Positions 9,130 through 18,673 are shown, counted from the stretch's first letter. The stretch is DNA of 64,000 nucleotides from Streptomyces sp. LX-29 (GCF_029541745.1 NZ_CP089746.1:2170001-2234000), one strand, 5' to 3'. Notes: generated from the sequence alone by a model not told the origin. Numbers and translations: made by a program.

Positions 9130-10914
9130 CTATTCGATGCCGATGATCAACGGCACGGCCTGCTGCTCGCCTCGGTACGCGACCGTGTCGACGGCCAGGT
9201 GCCCCTCGCGTACGTGCCCCGTCAGGAGCTCGGAGACGGTGTCGGGGACGCCCTCGCCCAGGACCAGGGTGACCAGTTCGCCGCCGGCGGCCAGCATCCG
9301 GTCCAGCACCGTGCGGGCGGTGGCGACCAGGTCGCGGCCGATGACCGCGACATCGCCGTCGATCAGCCCGAGCACGTCTCCGGCCTGGCACACCCCGGCC
9401 ATGGTCCAGGACTGGTGCTCGGCCACCACCAGCTCGGCGTGGCGGGTGGCCCCGGCGGCGGCGGTCATGGCGACGACGTCCTCGTCGAAGCGGCGGCCGG
9501 GTTCGTGGACGGCGAGCGCGGCGATGCCCTGGACGGCGGAACGGGTGGGGATGAGGGCGACGCGCACCCCTTCGGTGCGGGCCTGTTCGGCGGCGGCCGC
9601 GGCGGTGTGCTGGAGCGTCGCGTCGTTGGGCAGCACCACCACCTCGTGGGCGTGGGCGCGTCGGATGGCCTCCACCAGCTCCCCGCTGACCGGCGGCTCC
9701 CCGGGCCGGGTGGCGACGACGACGGCGCCCGCCTCCCGGTGGAGCGCGGCCAGTCCGGCGCCCGGCACCACCGCGACGACCGCGCGGGGGGCGCGTTCGC
9801 GGCGCGGGCGCGGACCCTCGCCGCGCGGGGCGTCCTCGGCGGTCGCCGCGCCCGGGGCGCCGTGGCCCCGTCCGGCGGCGGCCGCGGCGCCGAAGTGGGT
9901 GATGCGGATGCGGTACGGGCGGCCCGCCTGGACGCCGGCCTCGACGGCGGCGCCCGCGTCGTCCACGTGCACATGGACGTTCCACAGCCCGTCGCCGCCG
10001 ACGACGACCAGGCAGTCGCCCAGCGCGTCCAGCCGGGCCCGCAGTCGGTCGACCGTGGCCTCCTCGGCCTCCAGCAGATAGATCACCTCGAAGGCGGGGC
10101 CACCGGCGTGTGCGGCGGCCGCGGCCGCCGCGTCGACCACGCAGCTCGTCACGGGCCCCGCTTCCGGGCTCCTTCCCGATCCCGGGGCCTTCCCCGGCCC
10201 GCCGCCGGCCTCGCGTCCGGCGTCGGCCCGCGATCCCGGTGCGGCGGTGCGCGGCGGCGCCGCGGTCGCGCCCGTAAGGGCCTGGGCCAGCGCGCCGAGG
10301 ACCGCCACCAGGCCGGAGCCACCGGCGTCGACGACGCCCGCGCGGGCGAGCACCTCCAGCTGGTCGGGGGTGGCGTCCAGCGCTCCACGCGCGCCCTCGT
10401 GGGCCGCGCGGGCCACGGCGGCGGTGTCCCCCTCGGCCCGCTCGGCCGCGTCGGCGGCGGCCGCCGCCACGGTGAGCACGGTGCCCTCCACGGGGTGTGC
10501 GACGGCCGCGTAGGCCGACTCCGCGGCGTGCCGCAGCGCGCGCTTGAGCGCCCCGGGGTCCGCCGTGCGGGGAGCACCGGCGGCCGCCAGCACGTCGGCC
10601 ATGCCGCGCAGCAGCTGCGCCAGGATGGTGCCCGAGTTGCCGCGGGCGCCGATGAGCGCGCCGTGGGCCATGGCCCGTACGGCGTCCGCCAGGGTGGGGT
10701 GGGAGGGCGCGCCGGTGGCGGCGGCGTGGCCGTCGAAGGCCGCCTCGACGGCCTGGGCGGCCGACTCGGCGGTCAGATAGAGGTTGGTGCCGGTGTCCCC
10801 GTCGGCGACCGGGTAGACGTTGATCGCGTCGATGTCCGCACGGGCTCGTCCCAGCGCCTCCAGCGCCAGCCCGCACCATTCGCGTACCGCCTCGGCGTCG
10901 AGCGTGTGCGGCAC
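9130..10914 (-). CDS. DAK2 domain fusion protein (YloV/FakA-like)
   Basis: 594 residues from a GTG with GAGGAGG about 6 nt upstream. The N-terminal DhaL/DAK2 domain has the nucleotide and metal-binding sequence INVYPVADGDTGTNLYLT and later GARGNSGTILAQLLRGMAD. The C-terminal half is the FakA-type domain (EVIYLLEAEEATVDRLRARL, VHVHVDDAGAAVEAG, VVVLPNDATLQHTA). By family this is an ATP-dependent kinase acting on fatty acids bound to DegV-type carrier proteins. No DegV gene is in the window. A Gly/Ala/Pro-rich linker (about 215-258) and another near 340-370 are longer than usual. The recG neighbour is typical. Confidence 0.88.
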   Translation of the reverse strand: MPHTLDAEAVREWCGLALEALGRARADIDAINVYPVADGDTGTNLYLTAESAAQAVEAAFDGHAAATGAPSHPTLADAVRAMAHGALIGARGNSGTILAQLLRGMADVLAAAGAPRTADPGALKRALRHAAESAYAAVAHPVEGTVLTVAAAAADAAERAEGDTAAVARAAHEGARGALDATPDQLEVLARAGVVDAGGSGLVAVLGALAQALTGATAAPPRTAAPGSRADAGREAGGGPGKAPGSGRSPEAGPVTSCVVDAAAAAAAHAGGPAFEVIYLLEAEEATVDRLRARLDALGDCLVVVGGDGLWNVHVHVDDAGAAVEAGVQAGRPYRIRITHFGAAAAAGRGHGAPGAATAEDAPRGEGPRPRRERAPRAVVAVVPGAGLAALHREAGAVVVATRPGEPPVSGELVEAIRRAHAHEVVVLPNDATLQHTAAAAAEQARTEGVRVALIPTRSAVQGIAALAVHEPGRRFDEDVVAMTAAAGATRHAELVVAEHQSWTMAGVCQAGDVLGLIDGDVAVIGRDLVATARTVLDRMLAAGGELVTLVLGEGVPDTVSELLTGHVREGHLAVDTVAYRGEQQAVPLIIGIE

Positions 10915-11064
10915 GGACGTCCTCCTCGGGGGAGACTCTCGGGGGAGACTGGCTGGCGGATCGGCTTCGCAGCGTAGTCCTGGTGCCAGGGCCCGCGCGG
11001 CCCGGGTCGCGCAGGTCATGGTAGTTTCGTTGTACGGGAGCGGTCGTTGTATGCTGCTCCGGTT

Positions 11065-11089
11065 GCCTGATGCGAATCGGGCCTTTTTT
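11065..11089 (+). terminator. Possible attenuator hairpin in the rpmB leader
   Basis: Arms GCCTGAT and ATCGGGC (one G:T pair), loop GCGA, then CTTTTTT. It lies about 80 bp before the rpmB start and reads in the same direction. Apart from the FakA-like gene on the other strand there is no upstream rightward gene for it to terminate. A -10-like TATGCT lies at 11050. Confidence 0.45.
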
Positions 11090-11172
11090 CCCCTGGCTCT
11101 TCCCGCCGGGGCACCTACCGTAAGTGTCTGTCTCCTCGCGAATGCGGGGCTGACCCGTCTTTGGAGTAACCC

Positions 11173-11358
11173 GTGGCTGCCAACTGCGACGTCTGCGGCA
11201 AGGGGCCGGGCTTCGGCAACAACATCTCGCACTCGCACCGCCGCACCCCTCGTCGTTGGAACCCCAACATCCAGACGGTGCGCGCTGTGATCGGTCGGAC
11301 GCCGAAGAAGCTCAACGTCTGCACCTCTTGCATCAAGGCCGGCAAGGTCTCGCGCTAA
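11173..11358 (+). CDS. rpmB: Ribosomal protein L28 (bL28), zinc-binding form
   Basis: 61 residues, beginning [20 protein letters not shown], with a second Cys pair CTSC near the C-terminus. This is the Cys-containing form. Many actinobacteria also keep a Cys-free copy used under zinc limitation; none is in this window. It stands alone between the divergent FakA-like gene and the convergent thiD. A Rho-independent terminator follows at 11371. Confidence 0.97.
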   Translation: MAANCDVCGKGPGFGNNISHSHRRTPRRWNPNIQTVRAVIGRTPKKLNVCTSCIKAGKVSR

Positions 11359-11370
11359 CGCTGAACTGTC

Positions 11371-11403
11371 AAGCCGGTCCACCCTGCGGGTGGGCCGGCT
11401 TTT
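11371..11403 (+). terminator. Rho-independent terminator after rpmB
   Basis: Arms AAGCCGG-T-CCACCC and GGGTGG-G-CCGGCTT, loop TGC, followed by TTTT. It lies between convergent rpmB and thiD and may serve both. Confidence 0.85.
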
Positions 11404-11462
11404 CGCATGCCCGGAAACCCCATGGGGCTTCCCTCGGAGCCTCCCCGACCGGCGCCCTCCGG

Positions 11463-12281
11463 TCAGCCCGTCCGCCAGCGCCAGCCGTGGTCGACCGGGC
11501 CGATGCCGGCGCCCAGGGCGAAGCCGGCCGCGATGGCGCCGGTGACGTAGTCCTTGGCGGCGGCGACGGCCGCCGGCACCGGGAGCCCCCGGCCGAGCCC
11601 CGCCGCGATCGCGCTGGCGAGGGTGCAGCCGGTGCCGTGGGTGTGCCGGTTGTCGTGGCGGGGAGCGCGCAGCCAGTGCTCCTCGGTGCCGTCCGTCAGC
11701 AGGTCGACGGCGTCCGCAGTGCCGCCGTCGAGGTGTCCGCCCTTGATCAGCGCCCAGCGGGGCCCGAACTCCAGCACCGCGTCGGCCGCTCGCCGCATGT
11801 CGGACTCGTCCGCGACCCGCACGCCGGTCAGCTGGGCCACCTCGTCGAGGTTGGGGGTGGCCACGGTGGCGGTCGGCAGCAGCCTGGTCCGCATCGCCCC
11901 GAGGGCGCTGGTGGCCAGCAGCGCGTCGCCGTGCTTGGAGACTCCGACCGGATCCACCACCACCGGCGCCCCGACGTCCGTGAGCAGTTCGGCCACGGTC
12001 TCCACCAGTTCGGCGGAGGCGAGCATCCCGGTCTTGACCGCCTGGACGCCGATGTCGTCGACGACGCTGCGGAACTGCGCCCGTACGGCGGCCGCCGGCA
12101 GCTCCCAGGCGCCCTGCACGCCCACCGAGTTCTGGGCCGTCACCGCCGTGAGCACGCTCATGCCGTGCACGCCCAGCGCCAGCATCGTCTTCAGGTCGGC
12201 CTGGACGCCCGCACCGCCGCCGGAGTCGGAGCCGGCGACGGTGAGGACACGGGGCGGTATCGGGGCGGGTGTCTGCGGCAT
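11463..12281 (-). CDS. thiD: Bifunctional hydroxymethylpyrimidine kinase/phosphomethylpyrimidine kinase
   Basis: 272 residues. The N-terminal [20 protein letters not shown] is the substrate-binding signature of ThiD, and the C-terminal [18 protein letters not shown] holds the ribokinase-family anion hole and catalytic Asp region (GTGC variant). It phosphorylates hydroxymethylpyrimidine twice to give HMP-PP for thiamine synthesis. It follows thiL by 10 bp in the same direction, so the two form an operon. Confidence 0.95.
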   Translation of the reverse strand: MPQTPAPIPPRVLTVAGSDSGGGAGVQADLKTMLALGVHGMSVLTAVTAQNSVGVQGAWELPAAAVRAQFRSVVDDIGVQAVKTGMLASAELVETVAELLTDVGAPVVVDPVGVSKHGDALLATSALGAMRTRLLPTATVATPNLDEVAQLTGVRVADESDMRRAADAVLEFGPRWALIKGGHLDGGTADAVDLLTDGTEEHWLRAPRHDNRHTHGTGCTLASAIAAGLGRGLPVPAAVAAAKDYVTGAIAAGFALGAGIGPVDHGWRWRTG

Positions 12282-12291
12282 GCCGCAGAAT

Positions 12292-13260
12292 CTACTCGGC
12301 CTCCGGCTCGTCGCCGAAGTGGTCCCAGCCGCCGTGCGGCCAGGGCGCGCCGTCGACCGTCACCTGCGGCAGCGCCGAGGGGTTGAGCACCTCGCCGATG
12401 ACCTTCCAGCGGGCCGGCAGCTTGGCGTCCGGCGGGAAGGTGGCCACGATCGCGTGGTCCTCTCCCCCGTTGAGGACCCACTGGAGCGGGTCCACGCCGA
12501 CCGCCTGGGCGATGTCGGACATCTGCGAGGGAACGTCGATGTCGCCGGAGCGCAGATCGATGCGCACCTTGCTGGCTTCGGCGATGTGCCCCAGGTCGGC
12601 CACCAGCCCGTCGCTGACGTCCGTCATCGCGGTGGCGCCGAGCCCGGCGGCCGCGGGGCCGGCGTGGTACGGCGGCTCCGGCCGGCGGTGCGCCTCGACG
12701 AAGGCGCGCGGGGAGCGGAAGCCGCGGGAGAGCACCGCGTGCCCCGCGGCCGACCATCCCAACCAGCCGGTGACCGCGACCACGTCGCCCGGTTGAGCAC
12801 CGGATCGAGTGACCGGGTCATGGTTACGGAGGTCCCCCAGCGCGGTGATGGCGACGGTGATCGTGTCACCGCGCACCACGTCGCCGCCGACCACGGCGGC
12901 ACCGGCGACCTGGCACTCGTCGCGCAGCCCGTCCATCAGCTCGGTCGCCCAGGTGGTCGGGAGTTCGGCGGGGACGACCAGGCCGAGCAGCAGCGCCGTG
13001 GGCACCGCGCCCATCGCCGCGATGTCGGCGAGGTTCTGCGCGGCCGCCTTGCGGCCCACGTCGTAGGCGGTGGACCAGTCCCGGCGGAAGTGCCGCCCTT
13101 CGAGCAGCACGTCCGTGCTCGCCACCACCCGACGGTCGGGGGCCGCGACCACCGCCGCGTCGTCCCCGGGGCCCAGCCGTACCGCCGATGTGGTGGTGAG
13201 CCGGGCGGTGAGCTCTCTGATGAGCCCGAACTCACCCAGCTCCCCCACGGTGCCTTTCAC
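12292..13260 (-). CDS. thiL: Thiamine-phosphate kinase
   Basis: 322 residues from a GTG with GAGGAG 8 nt upstream. It has the AIR-synthase-like ThiL signatures [45 protein letters not shown] and [13 protein letters not shown]. The enzyme turns thiamine phosphate into thiamine diphosphate. It is the first gene of the thiL-thiD operon and is divergent from the Lrp-type gene at 13418; the 157-bp spacer holds both promoters. Confidence 0.95.
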   Translation of the reverse strand: MKGTVGELGEFGLIRELTARLTTTSAVRLGPGDDAAVVAAPDRRVVASTDVLLEGRHFRRDWSTAYDVGRKAAAQNLADIAAMGAVPTALLLGLVVPAELPTTWATELMDGLRDECQVAGAAVVGGDVVRGDTITVAITALGDLRNHDPVTRSGAQPGDVVAVTGWLGWSAAGHAVLSRGFRSPRAFVEAHRRPEPPYHAGPAAAGLGATAMTDVSDGLVADLGHIAEASKVRIDLRSGDIDVPSQMSDIAQAVGVDPLQWVLNGGEDHAIVATFPPDAKLPARWKVIGEVLNPSALPQVTVDGAPWPHGGWDHFGDEPEAE

Positions 13261-13417
13261 TGCGCTTCTCCTCACGGTGTCACGGTGTTGGTGTCCACGG
13301 GCGTCCACGGCCTCGCCACGCCGGGGACGCCGCGCGGGTCTCCCCTCGCCACTCGGCGACGCGGTACCGTGGCGTCCCTTCTCCCCACATGATCCTCGAA
13401 GCCGCCCTGGAGGTTCC

Positions 13418-13651
13418 GTGGTACAGGCGTACATCCTGATCCAGACCGAGGTCGGCAAAGCGTCGACCGTGGCCAATGTGATCAGCAAGATTCCCGGTGT
13501 CATCCAGGCCGAGGATGTCACCGGTCCCTACGACGTGATTGTGCGCGCCGAGGCCGAGACGGTGGACGAGCTCGGACGGATGGTGGTGGCCAGGGTGCAA
13601 CAGGTGGACGGCATCACCCGCACTCTGACCTGCCCGGTCGTCCATCTCTAG
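13418..13651 (+). CDS. Stand-alone Lrp/AsnC ligand-binding (RAM) domain protein
   Basis: 77 residues from a GTG behind GGAGG: MVQAYILIQTEVGKASTVAN ... PYDVIVRAEAETVDELGRMV. This is the alpha-beta sandwich of Lrp/AsnC regulators without the DNA-binding helix-turn-helix. Such proteins form dimers or larger rings that bind amino acids; a partner is usually unknown. The same small gene sits beside thiL in many streptomycetes. It has no obvious operon partner apart from the lipoprotein 60 bp downstream. Confidence 0.92.
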   Translation: MVQAYILIQTEVGKASTVANVISKIPGVIQAEDVTGPYDVIVRAEAETVDELGRMVVARVQQVDGITRTLTCPVVHL

Positions 13652-13711
13652 TCCCCCGTCCCCGGCCGCCCCCGTACGGACGGTCGCCTGCGGCCCCCGT
13701 ATGCTCGGCCG

Positions 13712-14218
13712 GTGACTCCAGCACGTCCCCGGTCGCCCCGGCGCTCCGCCCTCGTCACGATGGCGGCCCTGTTCGCGGCGACCGGTTGTTCCTTCGCTGA
13801 CGACTCCGACGCCGCCCCCTCGCCCGCGGTTCCCACCCCGCCCGCGAGGGAGGCGGCGCTCTGCCGTGCCCTGCACCGGGCGCTGCCCGAGCGGGTGGAC
13901 GGGTTGGCGCGACGGGACACCGCACCGGCGTCGGATCTCACCGCAGCCTGGGGCGTTCCGGCCGTGGAGCTGCGCTGCGGCGTACCCAAGCCTGACGTGC
14001 TCACGCCCGGGACGGAACACTACAACCCGAAGCACCCCGCCGTGGAGATCAACGGTGTGGAGTGGCTGCTGGAGGAGTCGGACGAGGGCTATCGCTTCAC
14101 CACCGTGCTGCGGAAGACCTTTGTCGAGGTCTGGGTCCCCGCGGCGCACGCCCCCGAGGTCAACGTGCTCACCGACCTCGCGAAGCCGGTGCGGAAGACC
14201 ATCCCGTTCGGCATCTGA
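13712..14218 (+). CDS. DUF3515-family lipoprotein
   Basis: 168 residues from a GTG. The N-terminus has a basic stretch (RPRSPRRS), a hydrophobic segment and a lipobox-like LFAATGC, so the mature protein should be anchored at Cys27 on the outer face of the membrane. The body has AALCRALHRALPERVDGLARR and ELRCGVPKP, typical of DUF3515, a family found beside ddl in actinobacteria. Function unknown; the neighbour ddl suggests but does not prove a cell-envelope role. The gene is convergent with ddl. Confidence 0.88.
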   Translation: MTPARPRSPRRSALVTMAALFAATGCSFADDSDAAPSPAVPTPPAREAALCRALHRALPERVDGLARRDTAPASDLTAAWGVPAVELRCGVPKPDVLTPGTEHYNPKHPAVEINGVEWLLEESDEGYRFTTVLRKTFVEVWVPAAHAPEVNVLTDLAKPVRKTIPFGI

Positions 14219-14382
14219 ACCTTCGGATACGCCTTCACGACAACGAGCTCGGGCGGCTTCGCGACACGAGCTTCGCGACACCGGCTTCGAGGTACGGCCT
14301 TCGAGGGACGGGCTTCGGGGCGAGGGCGCGCACGGCACCGGGGCGGAGGGAGACCCCGCCCCGGCGGCACGCACGTCGGCGG

Positions 14383-15537
14383 CTAGCGCAGTCCGGTGGA
14401 GCGGCGCAGCGCGGCCTGGATCAGGCGGTCCACCAGCTCCGGGTAGCTCACGCCGGACTCCTGCCACATCCGCGGGTACATGGAGATCGGGGTGAAGCCG
14501 GGCATCGTGTTGATCTCGTTGATCACGAACTCTCCGCTGTCCAGCAGGAAGAAGTCCGCCCGCACCAGGCCCTCGCAGGACGCCGCGTCGAAGGCGCGCA
14601 CGGCGAGCTCCCGCACCCGCGCGGTCTGCTCCTCGGTCAGCGGGGCGGGCACGATGCCGGAGGCGGAGTCGATGTACTTCGCCTCGAAGTCGTAGAAGTC
14701 GTGGGCGGTGACCGGCGGGATCTCGGCCGGCACGCTGGCCCGCGGCCCGTCCTCGAACTCCAGCACGCCGCACTCGATCTCGCGGCCGCGCAGCAGCGCC
14801 TCCACGATGATCTTCGGGTCGTGGCGCCGGGCCTCCTCGATCGCCTCGTCCAGCCCCGCGGGGTCGTCGACCTTGCTGATGCCGAAGGAGGAGCCGGCCC
14901 GCGCGGGCTTCACGAACAGCGGCCAGCCGTGCTCGGCGGCGAACTCCACGACCTTCTTGCGGGCCGCGGCCGGGTCGTTCTCCCACTCGCGGGGGCGGAT
15001 CACCTCGTACGGGCCGACCGGCAGCCCGAAGGAGGTGAAGACCCGCTTCATGTACTCCTTGTCCATGCCGACCGCGGAGGCGAGCACGCCGGAACCCACA
15101 TAGGGCACACCGGAGAGCTCCAGCAGACCCTGCAGGGTGCCGTCCTCGCCGTAGGGGCCGTGCAGCATGGGGAAGACGACGTCCACGTCGCCCAGCGCCT
15201 TGGGCACCGCGCCCGGCTCGGTGTAGACCACCTCGCGGCTGGTCGGGTCGACGGGCAGCAGCACCCCGCCGTCCGCCGACTCCGCCAGGTCGTCGACGCT
15301 CGGCAGCCGCCGCTCGGCGATGGCCATCCGTTCGGGGTCGTCGGCGGTCAGCGCCCAACGGCCGTCCGCGGTGATGCCGATCGGCAGCACGTCGTACTTG
15401 GTCCGGTCGATGGCGCTCAGCACGGCGCCGGCGGTGACCACGGAGATGGCGTGCTCGGAGCTGCGGCCGCCGAAGACGACGGCGACGCGCGGCTTACGGC
15501 CGCCTGCAGGGCTGGGGGTGGAGGTCTCGCTGCTCAT
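14383..15537 (-). CDS. ddlA: D-alanine--D-alanine ligase
   Basis: 384 residues. The N-terminal VAVVFGGRSSEHAISVVTAG and the ATP-grasp elements (FPMLHGPYGEDGTLQGLLEL, PLFVKPARAGSSFGISKV, INEINTMPGFTPISMYPRMW) identify Ddl. It joins two D-alanines for peptidoglycan precursors in the cytoplasm. The stretch FEAKYIDSASGIVPAPL holds the Lys-Tyr pair of the omega-loop region. Nothing suggests D-Ala-D-Lac specificity, but the sequence alone does not exclude it. A 160-bp gap downstream holds short repeated GCTTCG-type units. Confidence 0.95.
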   Translation of the reverse strand: MSSETSTPSPAGGRKPRVAVVFGGRSSEHAISVVTAGAVLSAIDRTKYDVLPIGITADGRWALTADDPERMAIAERRLPSVDDLAESADGGVLLPVDPTSREVVYTEPGAVPKALGDVDVVFPMLHGPYGEDGTLQGLLELSGVPYVGSGVLASAVGMDKEYMKRVFTSFGLPVGPYEVIRPREWENDPAAARKKVVEFAAEHGWPLFVKPARAGSSFGISKVDDPAGLDEAIEEARRHDPKIIVEALLRGREIECGVLEFEDGPRASVPAEIPPVTAHDFYDFEAKYIDSASGIVPAPLTEEQTARVRELAVRAFDAASCEGLVRADFFLLDSGEFVINEINTMPGFTPISMYPRMWQESGVSYPELVDRLIQAALRRSTGLR

Positions 15538-15571
15538 ATCGCGATGAGGTTACCTTGCGGTCGCGTCCACG

Positions 15572-16573
15572 TCAGTGCCGCTCCGGCTTGGCGCTCCGCG
15601 ACATCAGCTCCTTCAGTGCCACCAGCGGTGGCTTGCCCTCGTGCACGATCCCCACCACGGTCTCGGTGATCGGCATGTCGACGTCGTGCCGGCGGGCCAG
15701 ATCCAGCACCGACTCGCACGACTTGACTCCCTCGGCGGTCTGCTTGGTGACCGCGATGGTCTGCTCCAGCGTCATGCCGCGGCCCAGGTTGGTGCCGAAG
15801 GTGTGGTTGCGGGAGAGCGGCGAGGAGCAGGTGGCGACCAGGTCGCCCATGCCCGCCAGGCCCGCGAAGGTGTGCGCGTCGGCCCCCATGGCCAGGCCCA
15901 GCCGGGTGGTCTCGGCCAGGCCCCGGGTGATCAGGGACGCCTTGGCGTTGTCGCCGAGCCCCATGCCGTCGGCGATGCCGACGGCGAGCGCGATGACGTT
16001 CTTCACCGCGCCGCCGAGCTCGCAGCCGACCACGTCGGTGTTGGTGTACGGGCGGAAGTACGGGGTGTGGCAGGCGGCCTGGAGGCGCCGGGCCACGTCC
16101 TCGTCGCGGCAGGCCACCACGGCGGCGGCGGGCTGCCGGGCGGCGATCTCCCGGGCCAGGTTGGGGCCGGTGAGCACCGCGACCCGCTCCGCCGGGGCCT
16201 TGGCGACCTCCTCGATGACCTCGCTCATGCGCTTGGCGGTGCCGAGTTCGACGCCCTTCATCAGGGAGACCAGCACGGTGTCGGAGGGCAGCAGCGGCGC
16301 CCACGCGGCGAGGTTGCCGCGCAGCGTCTGGGAGGGCACGGCGAGCACCGCGAACCGCGCGTCCCGTGCCGCCTCGGCGGGGTCGGTGGTGGCCCGTACC
16401 GTCCGCGGGAGCTCGACGCCCGGCAGGTAGTCGGGGTTGGTGCGCCCGGTGTTGATGGCCTCGACCAGGCCCGCCCGGCGCCCCCACAGGGTCACCTCGC
16501 AGCCGGCGTCGGCGAGCACCATCGCGAAGGCGGTGCCCCAGGAGCCGGTGCCGTAGACCGCGCAGCGCGTCAC
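15572..16573 (-). CDS. gpsA: Glycerol-3-phosphate dehydrogenase [NAD(P)+]
   Basis: 333 residues from a GTG that overlaps the plsC stop (GTGA), so translation is coupled to plsC. The Rossmann motif YGTGSWGTAFAMVLADAG is at the N-terminus. The catalytic region GCELGGAVKNVIALAVGIADG and GLGDNAKASLITRGLAE follow. It reduces dihydroxyacetone phosphate to sn-glycerol-3-phosphate, the backbone used by acyltransferases such as the neighbouring PlsC. It precedes ddl on the same strand with a 34-bp gap. Confidence 0.96.
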   Translation of the reverse strand: MTRCAVYGTGSWGTAFAMVLADAGCEVTLWGRRAGLVEAINTGRTNPDYLPGVELPRTVRATTDPAEAARDARFAVLAVPSQTLRGNLAAWAPLLPSDTVLVSLMKGVELGTAKRMSEVIEEVAKAPAERVAVLTGPNLAREIAARQPAAAVVACRDEDVARRLQAACHTPYFRPYTNTDVVGCELGGAVKNVIALAVGIADGMGLGDNAKASLITRGLAETTRLGLAMGADAHTFAGLAGMGDLVATCSSPLSRNHTFGTNLGRGMTLEQTIAVTKQTAEGVKSCESVLDLARRHDVDMPITETVVGIVHEGKPPLVALKELMSRSAKPERH

Positions 16574-17412
16574 TTGCGTTCCTCCTCGGCCTCGCGGGCC
16601 TGCCGGGCCTCGGGGGCCTTGTCCGTCCCGGGGGTCCGCGCGGCCCCCGAGTCGCTCTCCGTCTCGCCGGTCCGCTCCGCCGGGACGCTCCGCTCCGCCG
16701 CGCGGGCCTTGCGCTGCACGGGGGGCCGGTCGGGAACGGGCTCCCCGCGCACCTCGGCGAGGAGTTCGGTGATGGCGGCCATGATGGCGTCGGTGGCGCC
16801 GCGCAGCACCTCGACGGTCGGCTCCTGGCCGTAGAACGCGCTCAGGTCCACCGGCGGGCCGGCCTGCACCCGCAGCGTCTTGCGGGGGAAGAGCCGCAGC
16901 CGCTTCTCCTTCGCGTACGGGGGCATCGCCTCGTTGGCGCCCCACTGTGCGACGGGGATGACCGGGGCCTTGGTCAGCAGCGCCACCCGGGCGGCGCCCG
17001 TCTTGCCGCGCATCGGCCACTGGTCGGGGTCGCGGGTGAGGGTGCCCTCCGGGTAGAAGGCCACACACTCGCCCTTGTTGATGGCGTCCACGGCGGCCCG
17101 GAAGGCGTTCGCGGCGTCGGTGGACTCCCGGTAGACGGGGATCTGGCCGGTGCCGCGCAGGAAGGTTCCGACAAAGCTGCCCTTGAAGAGCCCCGCCTTG
17201 GCGAGGAACCGCGGCACACGTCCGGTGTTGTACTGAAAGTGCGCGTAGGAGAGCGGGTCGAGATACGAGTTGTGATTGATCGCGGTGATAAATCCACCCT
17301 CAGCAGGAATGTGCTCCATTCCTCGCCAGTCCCGCTTGAACAGAACCACTAGCGGCGGTTTTACCAAGACCGCTGCTGCGCGGTACCAGAAGCCGATTCT
17401 GCGGCCGGACAC
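16570..17412 (-). CDS. plsC: 1-acyl-sn-glycerol-3-phosphate acyltransferase
   Basis: 280 residues from a GTG. The active-site motif HX4D (NHNSYLDP, near residue 46), the glycerol-phosphate-binding motif FYPEGTLTRD and VIPVAQWGANEAMPP mark the PlsC family. A hydrophobic N-terminal segment (FWYRAAAVLVKPPLVVLF) should tether it to the membrane. It makes phosphatidic acid. It overlaps gpsA by four bases. The C-terminal 50 residues are charged and low complexity (PAERTGETESDSGAARTPGT). Confidence 0.93.
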   Translation of the reverse strand: MSGRRIGFWYRAAAVLVKPPLVVLFKRDWRGMEHIPAEGGFITAINHNSYLDPLSYAHFQYNTGRVPRFLAKAGLFKGSFVGTFLRGTGQIPVYRESTDAANAFRAAVDAINKGECVAFYPEGTLTRDPDQWPMRGKTGAARVALLTKAPVIPVAQWGANEAMPPYAKEKRLRLFPRKTLRVQAGPPVDLSAFYGQEPTVEVLRGATDAIMAAITELLAEVRGEPVPDRPPVQRKARAAERSVPAERTGETESDSGAARTPGTDKAPEARQAREAEEERK

Positions 17413-17552
17413 TCGGAACACCTCTCTTGGACCCTGCTGACCTGCTGGCTTGCTGCCGTCCGGGCAGCCGCACAAGTGTCGCCCCAGGTACCCGGTCTGT
17501 CGAGAACACCGTAACCCCGCCTGGTCCCGGCGGGTCGCGGCAGCAGGCGAGA

Positions 17553-18269
17553 ATGGCACTCGTGCGAGGAATGGGAGCGGCCCCGGCGGCGGGTACGACA
17601 TGGACCCTGGTGGTCCCGCTCAAGCCCTTGTCCCGGGCCAAGAGCAGGCTCGCCGACGCGGTTCCGCGAGACCGCCGGCCGCGGCTGGCGCTGGCCTTCG
17701 CGCAGGACACTGTCGCCGCGGCACTGGCCTGTGAGGCGGTACGAGATGTGGTGGTCGTCACCGACGACCCGCGCGCGGCGCGCGAACTGTCGGCCCTCGG
17801 CGCGCATGTGGTGCCCGATGCGCCGGGGCGACCCGCGCCCGGCCTGAACGCCGCACTCGCCCAGGGAGCGCGGGCCGTTCGCGCGCGCCGTCCGCACGCC
17901 CCCGTGGCGGCCCTCAACGCCGACCTCCCGGCGCTGCGCCCCATCGAGCTCGCTCAGGTGCTCGAGACCGCCGCCGGCCACGCACGCGCCTTCCTGGCCG
18001 ACGCCGCGGGCGTCGGCACCACGCTGCTCAGCGCGGTCGGCGGAGTGGAGCTGGCCCCGGCGTACGGCGGCCCGTCCCGCGCCCGACACCGGGCGTCCGG
18101 TGCCTGGGAGCTCGCGCTGACCGGTGTCGACAGCGTCCGCCAGGACGTGGACACGGCGGAGGACCTGCGGTCGGCGCTACGGCTGGGCGTGGGCCCCCGG
18201 ACGGCGTCCCTGCTCGCCGAGGGGTCATCGGAGACGGAGGGGCTGCCGGCGGCGGAACCGCTGCGGTGA
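17553..18269 (+). CDS. cofC: 2-phospho-L-lactate (or phosphoenolpyruvate) guanylyltransferase
   Basis: 238 residues with the CofC motifs WTLVVPLKPLSRAKSRLAD, VVVVTDDPRAARELSALGAHVV, PGLNAALAQGA, ALNADLPALRPIEL and SVRQDVDTAEDLRSAL. It activates the three-carbon acid used to build the deazaflavin coenzyme F420. Three in-frame starts are close together (ATG 17553, GTG 17562, ATG 17571) and none has a strong ribosome site. The gene is divergent from plsC, as in other streptomycetes. Confidence 0.9.
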   Translation: MALVRGMGAAPAAGTTWTLVVPLKPLSRAKSRLADAVPRDRRPRLALAFAQDTVAAALACEAVRDVVVVTDDPRAARELSALGAHVVPDAPGRPAPGLNAALAQGARAVRARRPHAPVAALNADLPALRPIELAQVLETAAGHARAFLADAAGVGTTLLSAVGGVELAPAYGGPSRARHRASGAWELALTGVDSVRQDVDTAEDLRSALRLGVGPRTASLLAEGSSETEGLPAAEPLR

Positions 18270-18289
18270 AAAGCCCCCCACGGGAGGGG

Positions 18290-18493
18290 TCACAAGGTCT
18301 GCAATGTCACAAAGGTGACGCGCCGCGCCTCGCCCTCCCCCTCGACCTCGATGCGCACCCGCTGACCGGGGCGCAGCAGCCGCAGGCCGCCGGCGTCGAA
18401 GGCCGCGGCGTCGAACGGCAGCGGAGTGCCGTCGTCGAGCAGCACACTGCCGGCCCGGGTGTCGGAATCGTAGGTGAACGCGGTTGCCTGCAT
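18290..18493 (-). CDS. Small conserved protein, cold-shock/OB-like
   Basis: 67 residues: MQATAFTYDSDTRAGSVLLD, then DGTPLPFDAAAF, GLRLLRPGQRVRIEVEGE and VTFVTLQTL. The pattern of short strands and RPGQRVRIE resembles a minimal OB or cold-shock-like barrel, but aromatic RNA-binding residues are not obvious. It is small and compact and lies convergent with cofC with a 20-bp gap. Streptomycetes keep it between cofC and hupS. Function unknown. Confidence 0.8.
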   Translation of the reverse strand: MQATAFTYDSDTRAGSVLLDDGTPLPFDAAAFDAGGLRLLRPGQRVRIEVEGEGEARRVTFVTLQTL

Positions 18494-18617
18494 GCCCAGA
18501 GCGTAACTCCGACGGGCTCACCCCCTGCCCGTCGGCCGTCCCCACCTCCGGCTTCCCCCGAAACCGGGCTCCCCCGAGCCCGGACTCGCCCGGACCGGCC
18601 GACGCCGGGCACACCGC

Positions 18618-18646
18618 GGGCCGGGCTCCCCACAGGAGCCCGGCCC
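18618..18646 (-). terminator. Hairpin terminator after hupS
   Basis: Arms GGGCCGGGCTCC and GGAGCCCGGCCC are perfect over 12 bp with a 5-nt loop, 28 bp past the hupS stop. There is no T-run. Confidence 0.65.
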
Positions 18647-18673
18647 GGCGCGTGACGCTGCCGACGGCCGCGG

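Noticed and set aside
8722..10879. A single very long leftward frame joining recG to the FakA-like region
   Set aside because: Only the recG part matches a family; the rest is the wrong frame of the FakA-like gene and of repeats.
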